Source: Symbiodinium natans
Taxonomy: Eukaryota > Sar > Dinophyceae > Suessiales > Symbiodiniaceae
Direction: 5' to 3'
Assembly: GCA_905221605.1 (NCBI GenBank)
Contig: CAJNDS010002383.1
Coordinates: 1-60,000 of the forward strand
Length of the DNA stretch: 60,000 bases
Numbering within the stretch: position 1 is the first letter of the stretch; each line of letters opens with the position of its first letter. Made by a program: the position numbers and the translations under genes. The notes beneath the pieces were generated by a model that was given only the letters and a program-made list of their open reading frames with translations, did not search any database and was not told the DNA's origin. This document shows positions 37,448 to 46,904 of the stretch, in pieces.

Positions 37448-38147
37448 CTATACTGTTACTTCCACCTGATATAGCTTCTCACAGTGGATTCTCCACATAC
37501 ATACCAACATGCCATTTCTACAAGCATGGCAAAAATAGTGTTCCTTACCGTCAATCATTGTAATCGAATCAGGGTCAGGCAACTCTTGCTCAAAATCTGG
37601 ATCTTCTAGTTTCTTCAGATTATACTGATGTGTTTGTGGTTTTCGTGTTGCGCTTTCTTGTACTTTTTTGATATCATATTTGCAAATTGGACATGTGATC
37701 GTTTCATCATTTCGACATGGAATCTATCTTTGCTCTCTCAGTGAGTGCGTCTCTGTTTTGTTCTCGGGAAGCCCGCTCTCTTTCAATGACTTTGTCTTTA
37801 TTTCTTTCTCTATATCTCCTGTTCTTCCCTCTACAAGTATGTCCTGTGTGTGCCATCAAACTTCTCGACTTTCTACACAACTTGACATCACTGCAATATT
37901 TACTTTCAACTTCTGCCATATTCTGCGTTGTTTCTTAAAGTGCATGCTCGCCATTCTTCACTTTTTCTTTGTATTCTCTCATGGCATCCAGACATTCACA
38001 ACAAGTCACCGTGTGTTTATACTGCATTAAACACCTACCCCTTTGAGCATGATAGTACCGTTGAAAACGCACTACATTCTTCCATTCCTTACATCTAACA
38101 CATTGCTGATCACCATGAGAAGGACAATACTCAGTCTTAAAATCCAT
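37448..38147 (-). pseudogene. Virus-like CPIC/CxxC zinc-binding protein, frameshifted
   Basis: Three consecutive minus-strand segments make up about 230 codons. Segment 1, from ATG at 38147, reads TEYCPSHGDQQCVRCKEWKN and ends TCCECLDAMREYKEKVKNGE. Segment 2 has TCRGKNRRYRERNKDKVIER and further lysine/arginine-rich repeats. Segment 3 reads RNDETITCPICKYDIKK, THQYNLKKLEDPDFEQE and HYFCHACRNGM to a stop at 37448. Paired CxxC motifs, a K/R-rich middle and a final CPIC...HQYN segment resemble uncharacterised proteins repeated in giant-virus genomes. At least two frame changes and a stop break it. Confidence 0.6.
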
Positions 38148-38226
38148 GGTTATCTTATCGATATGATCTTACGATGTGGGGTCGCAGCCAAAACAATGCA
38201 GAAAAAAAAAATTCTATATTCAGCTA

Positions 38227-38750
38227 ATGAGTGAGGTTATTCCTAAAGTAGAGCCTATAAACGTACCAAAACATGCAGCAAATATAAGAATGGCAAATAT
38301 GAAGTGATGCCAAATCTACCTGCTAAAATGCTACGTGTTGCCTCTTCAACGCGTGGTAAATCTGTTTTGATGCAAAATCTTGTATACCGTGGTTCCTTTG
38401 AGAGAAAAATTTTTAGCCCTAGTGTTCATGTTGACGACACATGAAGAGCAGTCAAGAAATACCTCACCTAATGAAAGTGGATACCGAAAAGGAACAAGTA
38501 TATGATGAGGAATACGATCCACTTGCCTTAAAGCATATTCTGAAACACAACACAAGGTAATAGACTTCCAGAAGAAGAATCAACAGAAGGAACCATTTAG
38601 TGTTTTATAATCGTGCTGGGCGACTCTGCAGATGACCCAGACTTTGTTTAAGATGCACCAACATCTTGCATGGTTTTTCACCCGTGGAAGACTTAACGAC
38701 ATCTCGTGTATTCTGTCAACTCAAAAATATAATCATCATCAGTACATGTG
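38227..38750 (+). pseudogene. A32-like (FtsK/HerA-type) virus packaging-ATPase-like pseudogene
   Basis: From ATG at 38227 the plus strand reads MSEVIPKVEPINVPKHA. After a frame change it reads YEVMPNLPAKMLRVASSTRG, then KSVLMQNLVYRGSFERKIFS, then PSVHVDD. The GKS with ...QNL...F.R..FSPSV.D is a Walker A region as in packaging ATPases of large DNA viruses and relatives. Later frames give KVIDFQKKNQQKE, a degraded Walker-B-like ADDPDFV and FTRGRLNDISCILSTQKYN. Several stops and frameshifts, and loss of the C-terminus, show that it is dead. The invariant Walker A glycine pattern is itself altered (SSTRGKS). Confidence 0.65.
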
Positions 38751-38887
38751 ATATTCAGATTTCCAACTGATTAACTTTCCATTCGTTAATTGCATTTCTG
38801 GAATTGATGAATCAACACCCATTATTCACTTCATCTGCCCCGCTGTGTCTCCATTTCTAATGAACGTATACATTTTATACTGTGTAT

Positions 38888-39106
38888 CTAAGACTTCCCG
38901 AAAATCGCCGCTATTCTGAAATTAAACTTACCCCAACTAGTGACATCTGCCTCACCAACGATATAACCAGTACCATTAAAAGTAAGATTATTTACAACTG
39001 GTCTATTTGATGTAATTCCGTTAGTGTCACTTACTTGTAATGCTATGGTTGGAAGTGGTAGGATCGGTTGCACTATTCGCTTACAATGAACAGTTCGTTT
39101 CTTCAT
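38888..39106 (-). pseudogene. Virus-like structural fragment (beta-repeat type)
   Basis: A 72-codon minus frame with ALQVSDTNGITSNRPVVNNL and FNGTGYIVGEADVTSWGKFN. Alternating small polar and beta-branched residues resemble the shaft of phage or giant-virus fibre proteins. It directly follows the frame at 39110, as if one gene were split by a stop or frameshift. Identification is by texture only. Confidence 0.4.
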
Positions 39107-39109
39107 TTG

Positions 39110-39430
39110 TTATTGCATTGAGTGAATTATGAGCATCTGCTCTTCAATATATCTTACTATTTTTGAATATACAAAACCGTTAGTACATGTAGTAGCCGAG
39201 CTAGCTCTTACAGTAGAATTAAAATTTGAAGTTCCTCCTACAACATTAAGTGTATCTCTTGTTGTATCTCTTCCCGCGTTGCCATTCTTTGTGCTCAAAA
39301 ACATTTGTTGTGCTGTATCAGTGGGAAAGTGACTATCAATACCATCACTTCTAAATCTGAATTTCCACAAATAATAGCACTACCAACAACATCTAATGTA
39401 TATCCTCCTGTTAAAGTATGTGGTGCTGTA
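39110..39430 (-). pseudogene. Virus-like structural fragment, upstream part
   Basis: Minus frames contain TLTGGYTLDVVGSAIICGNS then, in another frame, TRDTLNVVGGTSNFNSTVRA. The repeated (Y/D)TL(D/N)VVG pattern is a beta-solenoid-like repeat found in fibre and structural proteins. A frame change near 39360 separates the two. Confidence 0.45.
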
Positions 39431-39639
39431 TCTACTAGTCACACAATCTACCCTGCCCGTCCTTCTGGTTTTGGATTTACAGCGGCCGTGGACTACACAT
39501 GTAATGCTCTTCATGCCTTTAACCGAGTGAAATCTATGAGGGAACCCTTACTCACTCTGGGATGATACTACCGCCTTAGGGACTTCCTCTACCCAAAACA
39601 GACGAAAATTCCACTAACTTTAGTGCAGGTGGGGAATAG

Positions 39640-40480
39640 TTAAGCTGCAACTACGAAGTGCTGGCAACGAGGGCCACATGTTGTTAGCCGACGTGCCTGT
39701 GAAAGAAGTAGTTCTGCCTGCTTTCCAAATGACCGCCTACATCTGCATTGGGGACCCTGAACAATCACCCGAACAGTAAAGCTTATCTGAGACCTTCCAG
39801 CTACTGAGGCGGCAGCCGAATATGCCATGCAGCAACAGGCAGCTGCACCTGTCATTGGTGGCGGCCAACCAGTCAACGACAAACTGGACTCGAGCTGAAA
39901 ATGGTGCAGCTTGAGCGACGAAAGGCTTCGACGTTCGCCGCTGTGCTTAGTCCCAACGCACACAAGTGTGCTACACCACAAAATGTTACATATGGTTCGG
40001 CCCCAGGCGGCAGTCTGCGGCTTCCACATGGACGACAAAGACCAATCCATCTTCAGCCCATCAGAGAGGGATAATGACACAGCACACAAAGGAACAACAC
40101 CACGATACCGAAAGAGTGACATGGCCACACACCGGCGAGCAGACAGCGTGGCCCAAGCCAGTCACTGTAACCGCTGACAACCACGATTCGAGCTGAATGT
40201 TCACACTACCCGGTCACTACCCCATGCGAAACCAAACAGAGCCCTACATCCCGGCCGCGCCGAGCTGGCACTTCAGTTCCAAGCCGAGAGCCGGACTCGC
40301 AACGGCTACGAGCAGCGCCGCCACGAGCCTGTCGACTTTAGGGTGGGCATGCGTGGGCATGTGTGAGGTTTGGTTCAGGGGGGCGCCGGGAGGACAGTGT
40401 CCGCGGAATGTGGCGAGCATCGGCTTCGGGGTTGGGAGTTTTCAAAGGCCTTTGGCGCTTGCTTAGTTTGGTCCTGTCTC
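39640..40480. other. Unassigned stretch right of the virus-like island
   Basis: Returns to higher GC. The plus frame 39911-40177 (FHMDDKDQSIFSPSERD...) and the minus frame 39640-40128 overlap. Neither shows a domain I can name. Confidence 0.3.
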
Positions 40481-40956
40481 CAACCTGATACAGGAGGAAA
40501 TCTCCAAAGCTGAGCACGCCTTTTGAAGTGGCAAAGAGAGTGTCCATGAGCACATGGGGTGCTTCCACAAACATTGCACCGAACCAGCCCGGGAAAGTAG
40601 CAACCGCGGCATGGGACCTATGACCAACACTCACGCAACATGACGCCCAAGGCATTACTGTGGGTTAAGCTCAAGCCTTGAGCAATGAGGTTTCAGGTGG
40701 GGCTCTGAAGCATCAATTTACAAGGGATCATTGAGTATGTCGTGGCTAAGCAAAACGGCAACATCAGTAGGCGCTGCTGAAACACCAGCGCAGTGCATTC
40801 TGTAATGAGGAAACAGAACCCAAAAAGCCCACGTCCATCTCAAAGCCTGAAGCTTGGCTGAAAGAAACAATCATGTGCAAACACGTCACGCGAATAGAGG
40901 TCCGGCTGCAGAACCTGCCAAGGAGGGCTAAGTGAGATGCAGCGTTTCACGGGTTA

Positions 40957-40999
40957 CGGGTTTAGGGTTTAGGGTTTAGGTTTTTTTAGGTTTAGGGAC
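40957..40999 (+). repeat. TTTAGGG array, degenerate right end
   Basis: Three or four units then a poly-T variant. Confidence 0.9.
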
Positions 41000-41120
41000 C
41001 ATCATGTTTGGACCTTTAGTTGGGGCCCACAGACGTCCACCTCAATGGGGTGTCAGATTGCGACGCCATGCACAGCCTCTCCACTCCTACCTTTGAGGGT
41101 TGTGCGATCACTAAACCAGT

Positions 41121-41163
41121 ACTAAACCCTAAACCCTTTCTTCCTAAAGCCTAAACCCTAAAC
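41121..41163 (-). repeat. CCCTAAA array with interruption
   Basis: Two pairs of units around CTTTCTTCC. It supplies the GT donor (AGCCG|GTTTAGG) of the minus exon candidate to its right. Confidence 0.9.
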
Positions 41164-41450
41164 CGGCTTGTGGTGATGCCGAGGCTTGGGCTGCAGGATG
41201 GTATAAGGCGAATCTGTTGCTTGGAGGGTTTAGGGGCCTTATGTTTGGCTGATTTTTTCTCGCTGGTTTTGCTGTTTGGAGCCGGCACTTCGACGCACTC
41301 TGCGATTTTGAGAAGCAGAACGTATTTCTGACGATTCGGGCTATCATGTCTTGTGTCGTGCTTCGACAGGCACAAGAGGAAGCAAAGCCGGTTGATGTCA
41401 GCACGCAAGCCCTCAGGCTTCATCCCAAGTACCTCAGGCACCAGACCTCT
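41164..41450 (-). CDS. Exon candidate, lysine-rich
   Basis: The minus frame reads KPEGLRADINRLCFLLCLSK, HDTRHDSPNRQKYVLLLKIA, ECVEVPAPNSKTSEKKSAKH and KAPKPSKQQIRL, ending at AGCCG|GTTTAGG. A folded-looking helix-rich part is followed by a basic, probably disordered tail. The acceptor was not located. Unknown family. Its donor position next to an array matches the other candidates. Confidence 0.45.
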
Positions 41451-41856
41451 TGAACTCATCATTCGAAAAATTTACAAGGTCTAAGAAAACCACGAAGCCC
41501 GACCGAGCTCGACCCGATCCGTCTTGCTCCAGGTCTGCGTAAATCCAACAGAACGGATGAATGCAACTTTCTTTAGGTGTTGTGGGCACAGTTTTGGGAA
41601 CAATGACATGGCAGATACATCCAGCCCTGCAAAAACCAATCCAAGCGATACTCTTTTCATCATCAAGCTGGGGGTGGGTGGGGTTGACTGTACATAAGCA
41701 AATCTAACAAAGTGCTGATGACGTACGTGTATCACCTGATACACAACTTACCTGCCTTCACCTCAAACCTTAAGCAATTGTGCCAGATGTTCGGGCCAAT
41801 TCGGGCTTGGGGGGGCTTCCCTGAGTTTGAGGAGGTAGCACTGATCACCGATGGAA

Positions 41857-41994
41857 CATGGGGATCTCCGAAATTCGGGGGTACCTTCTTGGGGTCCTTA
41901 TAATAATAATAATTATTATTATTATTATGATTATCAGGGATCCTACTATTTGGGGGTCCCCACTAAAGGCCCTTATTTTTCGTGAACCCCCACA
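41857..41994. mobile_element. MITE-like inverted repeat, family E, copy 2
   Basis: Left arm CATGGGGATCTCCGAAATTC, right arm TTTTTCGTGAACCCCCACAT. Shares GGGGGTACCTT(C/T)TTGGGG and TCCTACTA(T)TTGGGGGTCC with the copy at 11493. A TAA/TTA run (41900-41930) is inserted in the centre. Confidence 0.75.
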
Positions 41995-41999
41995 TCGAG

Positions 42000-44085
42000 G
42001 CGCCCGTATGCAAAGGCCAGGCCTCCGGGACCCGGAGCGCTACCAAGGAGCCCATTGTTCCATGGGGTGGTGCTGTGAACCTCAAGAGGAGCACTGAACA
42101 TTTTGGGGAACATCCCGGGCGCTTTGAGGCTCCAGGTGTGTGAGATTCAGGATTGAAACAGAATGTGGGGGGTCTGACTCTTGGAGTGAGTTCAAGGCTG
42201 AAGTTTGCATGACCGACAAGGGTTGTGCTTTCGGTGCTTTGCAAGTGTATGTTCGTGGCTTCGCATGGTCGGTTTCCCCAAGCTCAACGGGGTGTTGTGG
42301 GCCCATGGCACATGAAGGTTCGACCCTTTCTAATCCTTCACTTCGCAATTCACCAGGCCTGTGACCGGACACGTTGGCTTCTCAAGCTTCTATGGGTTTG
42401 TCAGCTCAAGGCTCATATGAGGCGAGCTGGTCAACTCTGTTTTAGAGGGTCTACAGGGCTGTCATGCTTTCCCAGCGGTCCTTAATCAAACCGACAGATG
42501 CCCTGAAATGCTCTCACATCCTCACAGGAAACCGCTTAATCAAGGTTTGGGCAGTTTACGTTCTTAACCCCAATTGCCCCAAAATGGCGACCAACCCCCC
42601 GGCCCTGCCCTCGCTGAGAAGCCGACCGAAGCTGCCTCGAGGAGTTTAGGCTGCTGAGGTTTGGGGGGGGGGTTCTTGATGCTTGAGTCATTCTGCTTGC
42701 CGCGGGCTTGTCATTGCTTTACAAGCAAGCTTAGGATTTGAGCGAGGCTATCGTGGATAGCTTCGCCAGGATTCAGGACATGCAATCTTCGCGGTTGTTC
42801 ACAACAGTAAACAACAAGATGTGGCTGCAGCTGCGACCTGTTTGCAAGAATGTGCCCTTCCCAACCAGGCCCCCTATAGTTTGTCCTGCTGAAGAGGTCG
42901 GGATGTCCACAGGAATCTACCGTCTTTAAGCACGTAGCTGCTTGGCTTGAACAGCCGACCTCACCTAGCCCCAACTGAGCAGACTCTTTCTGGGAAGTTC
43001 AGTCCCCATCCAAAGCCGAGCAGATTCGAAGTCCTGCAGAGCACTTAGAAAAACCAGAATCTGAACCCGACTCTCCGACTCTTTGGGGTTTGGACGCGGT
43101 GTGCCCTAAATTGTCCTAGACCCAACCAACGTCACATGGTGGATTTCGTCCCCTCGTCGGCCTGATAGGCGAACGTGGGCCTGGCTGAGGCGCTAGATTC
43201 TGAAGGTTTTAGGGGTGCGTGGGGAAACTACCTAGGTTGCTCTGCTCTGTGAGAGACACCTGACAACATTGGAGGAGTCTCTTGGGTCTTCCTAACTAGT
43301 GACTAGTGCAGTTCATCAGCCAGAACCTCCACTCGAAGGTATCAACTCATGGATGTCAAGAGATTTGAACCCGAAAGCCCACCATCATACACCCTCAATC
43401 CCTGCTACTATGTTTCTAGCGCGTGCAAGCCATCTCACACGTTTTTGGGCCGGGACAAATGCCCCCGGGCCAGATCCTGCATCACTGCAAAGATACCCCG
43501 ACATCCTCAACTCAATCCCACCCGCGCCAAAACTCAACCAAAGGGATGCTCAGGGAAGCTGACCGGAAGTACCTCAAGCTCCAGGATTACCGGTTGGAGC
43601 CTACAAGGGCTGCTACGCTCCTCTTTCTATACCCTTCTAAAGTTTCTAACAGACATCTGCATGTGAATCATGTGAACCGGCTCGACGACCATTGTGCCTG
43701 CTTGTGACAGGCGGGCTCATGCTTCTGCGGCAGCTGAACACCTGACAAGCGCACCGCGATGCATGGAGAGAAGTTACTTCGACCTTTGGAGGGGCTCAAT
43801 TATTCAAAGTTGTGTAAGAGACTTCCGGAGGCCAATGACATGATTGTCTTCTCCTGCCGTGTCTTCTCATTTTTTGGGTGCATGTGTCTGTTTATGTTTG
43901 TGTGTAGTGCTATCTGGGGCTACTGCGCTCGACACCTTTTCACATATTAAGGTTCTGAATGGTACAGATGCCCCGGAGAATCAAAAAGCAGAGTCAAAGC
44001 CTCGGATCGCGAATGCACTACCTTGCGGTCGAAATCACAATTATCGAGCTGCGTGCGCCTAAGCCCCGTTCAACCCTGAGCCCTA
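42000..44085. other. Unassigned stretch
   Basis: Short frames on both strands with no domain. I see nothing supportable. Confidence 0.5.
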
Positions 44086-44086
44086 A

Positions 44087-44119
44087 CCTTAAACCCTAAA
44101 CCCTGAACCCTAAACCCCT
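44087..44119 (-). repeat. CCCTAAA array (4 units, one CCCTGAA)
   Basis: Left flank of the exon candidate at 44126-44237. Confidence 0.9.
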
Positions 44120-44125
44120 AAAGCC

Positions 44126-44237
44126 TACAAAAACCTTCGCCTACTCCCCAGAGGGGGTGCCCGCCTGCGGCTCGAGGAAACCATCCTGCGCGACCCAGGG
44201 CTCCACCGAGTGCTACGAAACCGAACCTCTGACTTAT
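44126..44237 (+). CDS. Exon candidate (RLRLEETILRDPGLHRVLRN)
   Basis: Between CCCTAAA (left) and TTTAGGG (right) arrays a plus frame reads AYKNLRLLPRGGARLRLEET, then ILRDPGLHRVLRN, arginine/leucine-rich and helical. A second plus frame (PTKTFAYSPEGVPACGS...) is also open through to the array, so the frame is not settled. Confidence 0.4.
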
Positions 44238-44242
44238 TCTGA

Positions 44243-44330
44243 CTTAGGGTTTAGGGTTTAGGGTTTAGGGTTTTGTTTTGCCACCCGTCTAGCAAAGAAT
44301 TTAGGGTTTAGGGTTTAGGGTTTAGGGTTT
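44243..44330 (+). repeat. Two TTTAGGG arrays separated by 26 nt
   Basis: 44243-44272 and 44299-44330, four units each. Confidence 0.95.
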
Positions 44331-44334
44331 CTGA

Positions 44335-46620
44335 CTTCTCCAACAACCCAGCCGGGGGAAAAAGGTTAAACCTTGCTAGTCCTACTCATTCCCACTCAAT
44401 AAGGAAACCCAAAAAGAACCCAGACGGGGCCCTCTGGTCAGCTTCATTCCTGCAGCCAAGAGCGTCGGAACCTTGAGGGCTTGCACCAAGTTGGGCTGTA
44501 GCTTATGGCTCCCTCATGCTCAGTCCACACGGACCTTGCAGATGGGATCCACGGTTGGCTCATAGCCCGGCGCGCAGTCAGCGCCCTTTCGCGAGATTCT
44601 TATGGGAGCTTGGCTTCCTCAAGTCTTCCAGCAAGCTCGGCGCTCGGCATCTTTCTAAGGGATATCGGGGATCACGGCTTTCAGAACTCATGTCGTGTGA
44701 TGTCGTCTTTTTCCTGTTGGCCTTTGTTGACAAATGTACGGTATTTCAGGACGGCGGGGTTTAGAACTTGCAGTGGCTCTGGGGACATGGGGGCCTCTAT
44801 TCCCCTGCTGCAAACTTGAACCACTTTGAACCCTCTCAACTCCCCAAGGTCACACTAAGGCCGAAAGAGCCCCAAACCCGCATCCGCAAGACCATTTCGG
44901 CAATCGCGCAACGTAAACCTCCAGCACTTACCACCTGATTTCTTGCGTGCGCTGCCGTAAAGAGGAATTTATGGCACTCCAATGGTCAGGGTGCATCAAG
45001 GTCTCTCACAGATGCCCGATTGGGGTGTGTGATCTGACCGCCGCGATTCGCCAGGCCCGCTAGGCAAGGTACGAGGTGTCACGGGTGCACGCTGAACTTT
45101 CGAAGCTTTGCTAGTCGCCGGGACGAAACGAAGCCTAAAGCTAACTGGAACATTAAAGGCGCAATCTAATCACAAGCCTTTGGCACAGTCATTCCAGGCC
45201 TGCATCATCTGTGGTCGACTTGACTTGAAAACGCTTTACCCGCGGTTAACTCGTGGTTCATCCAATGCGTTCTTGTACCACCAGGTTTGTGCAAGGTTCG
45301 TGACCCTCCCCGCTCACAATCGGACCGCCACTTCCAGGTCCAGCACCCTGATGCTTCAACTCCTTCCCTACGTTCGCCCACAGAGGCTGCAATCTGTTCA
45401 CGCGCGGACGCAGCGAATCCGGCCACGAATCTTCACATCTTCTTTGTGGTGGCCCGGCAGCCGATTCTGCAGCCTGCAGCACGACCACCACATTTGCTGC
45501 TCGATCCAACCCACGTTTCCAGTATGGGATCAAGGCTGCGTCCCTGAGTCTGTTAAGATACGAAGGTTTCGGAATGTTCTCCAGCATTCTCCTGTCCTGT
45601 CCACGCCCAGGCATGAGATGGTTAACTCTACTACGGGGCGCGGTACGTTCCCAACATGCACCGGAGACCCTCAAGCCACACTAGGCATTCGCCCCACTGT
45701 TATCCTCTGGTTATGTTTGCAAATCAGAGTGGGCCCCTCGTGCTGCGGGATGGTTGTACAGAGTGCCCGGCGCAGCGTGCTCCGTGGAGAACAGAGGTCC
45801 TGAGCATGTTCGGATCATGCAAGCGCTGTACGTCGTCACCAGGGAGGGCATGGGGGGGGGGGGGGGGCACAGCCGTCTAATGGGGATGAAGATAAGAATG
45901 GGATTACCATCGTAGTTGTGACGCCCATGCGGCTCTTAAATGGGGAGTGAACATAGTCGGGTTTGGCTGGTAGCATTCAGATTATAAGTGAGCATAGGGT
46001 CCAGCCTCATTCAGCCCGAGTTGAACTCGAATGCGCTGCATATTCTATACCCAGGATGAAAAGATGGAAGCCTGAACGGCGTCTTTACATCGCCCAACTT
46101 GTGACATTGTCTAAGGCCAGCATGTAGCTGATGAAACCCTTTGTGCACCAGAACCTGTCAGCCCTTGAACAAGTCCCGCGCTAAATGACTCTGAGATCAC
46201 CTGAATTAACCCTGGATATCATCGACCCAGTGCACGGGCCCACGCCCGTACAGGCACACAGGAAGGCCAACATTGTCGATGCGCCTGGTGGGATCCAACA
46301 TGGAAGGGCTTTGGGGCCTTTCGCGGGCTTCACGCGCTGAATGTTGTTTGACTTTTCAGCTTTAAGGAATTTTGTTTTTTATTTCAATACTCAATACTGC
46401 GAAATATTTCGTATGGGGCCGCCGAAATAAGCTAGACTACCCGAACCTGGACCTAGCGGCTGTTCCCCAACAATACCGCCATAAAGACTGCCGGGGCAGT
46501 GGCTCTTTTCAAAATCCCCGGTCCATTTCGCCTGTTCCAGGGGACGAGCTTCCATTTGTGCAACCTCTTGGCTAGAAGCATAGTAAAATGAACAAAATAG
46601 ACGCCTATCAGCGTTCCAGC
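44335..46620. other. Unassigned stretch
   Basis: Includes a region (45108-45803) where long frames overlap on both strands. Neither could be assigned. A G-run lies at 45852-45867. Confidence 0.45.
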
Positions 46621-46621
46621 T

Positions 46622-46779
46622 TTATTGGCTTATAGGATCGCAACGCAGTCGCGCAAAGGCTTGACGGAAAATCCCGTAGTTCGAAGAGCGAACCGTCAAA
46701 ACTGCACGAGCTGAAGAAACTCTGCTGGTGCACCAACCCCTGAATGTCACGGGAAGTCCTCTGGTTGCAACCGTAAACC
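46622..46779 (-). CDS. Exon candidate b, 3' end of a minus-strand gene
   Basis: Following TTTAG| the frame reads FTVATRGLPVTFRGWCTSRV, SSARAVLTVRSSNYGIFRQA and FARLRCDPISQ to a TAA at 46622. It is in phase with exon a (46830-46901) if the 50-nt array between them is removed. A second minus frame (RTSRDIQGLVHQQSFF...) is also open over the same stretch, so the frame is provisional. Unknown family. Confidence 0.42.
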
Positions 46780-46829
46780 CTAAACCCTAAACCCTAAACC
46801 CTATCGGCCCTAAACCCTAAACCCTAAAC
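46780..46829 (-). repeat. CCCTAAA array that may be a 50-nt mini-intron
   Basis: In transcript (minus) sense it starts GTTTAGGG and ends TTTAG. Removal joins the flanking frames through a G|GG codon. Contains one GCCGATAGGG interruption. The repeat itself extends to 46771-46831. Confidence 0.6.
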
Positions 46830-46901
46830 CCGCCCTGGCGAAGCTGAGGTCAACACTTGGGATCCGGTGCTGCGCAGCTGCGCTTGGGCTGACACGTGAA
46901 C
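46830..46901 (-). CDS. Exon candidate a of a minus-strand gene
   Basis: Acceptor TTTTTAACCGAG| is followed by a frame reading SRVSPSAAAQHRIPSVDLSF, then ARA, ending GGCGG|GTTTAGGG. GC-rich third positions. Unknown family. Confidence 0.42.
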
Positions 46902-46904
46902 CTC

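Larger units (their letters stand above)
37400..39560. other. AT-rich island with decayed large-DNA-virus-like genes
   Basis: Base composition drops sharply in GC relative to both sides, and the telomere-like repeats are absent. Both strands hold fragments of intronless genes with virus-like signatures: a CPIC/CxxC protein (minus), a P-loop packaging-ATPase-like protein (plus) and structural beta-repeat-like fragments (minus). All are interrupted by frameshifts or stops. The simplest reading is an old endogenous viral element from a nucleocytoplasmic large DNA virus or polinton-like virus of protists. Confidence 0.65.

Noticed and set aside
45108-45803. 231-codon plus frame and overlapping 138-codon minus frame
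   Set aside because: Neither strand shows a domain or consistent codon character. Probably chance openness in GC-rich DNA, or part of an unrecognised repeat.
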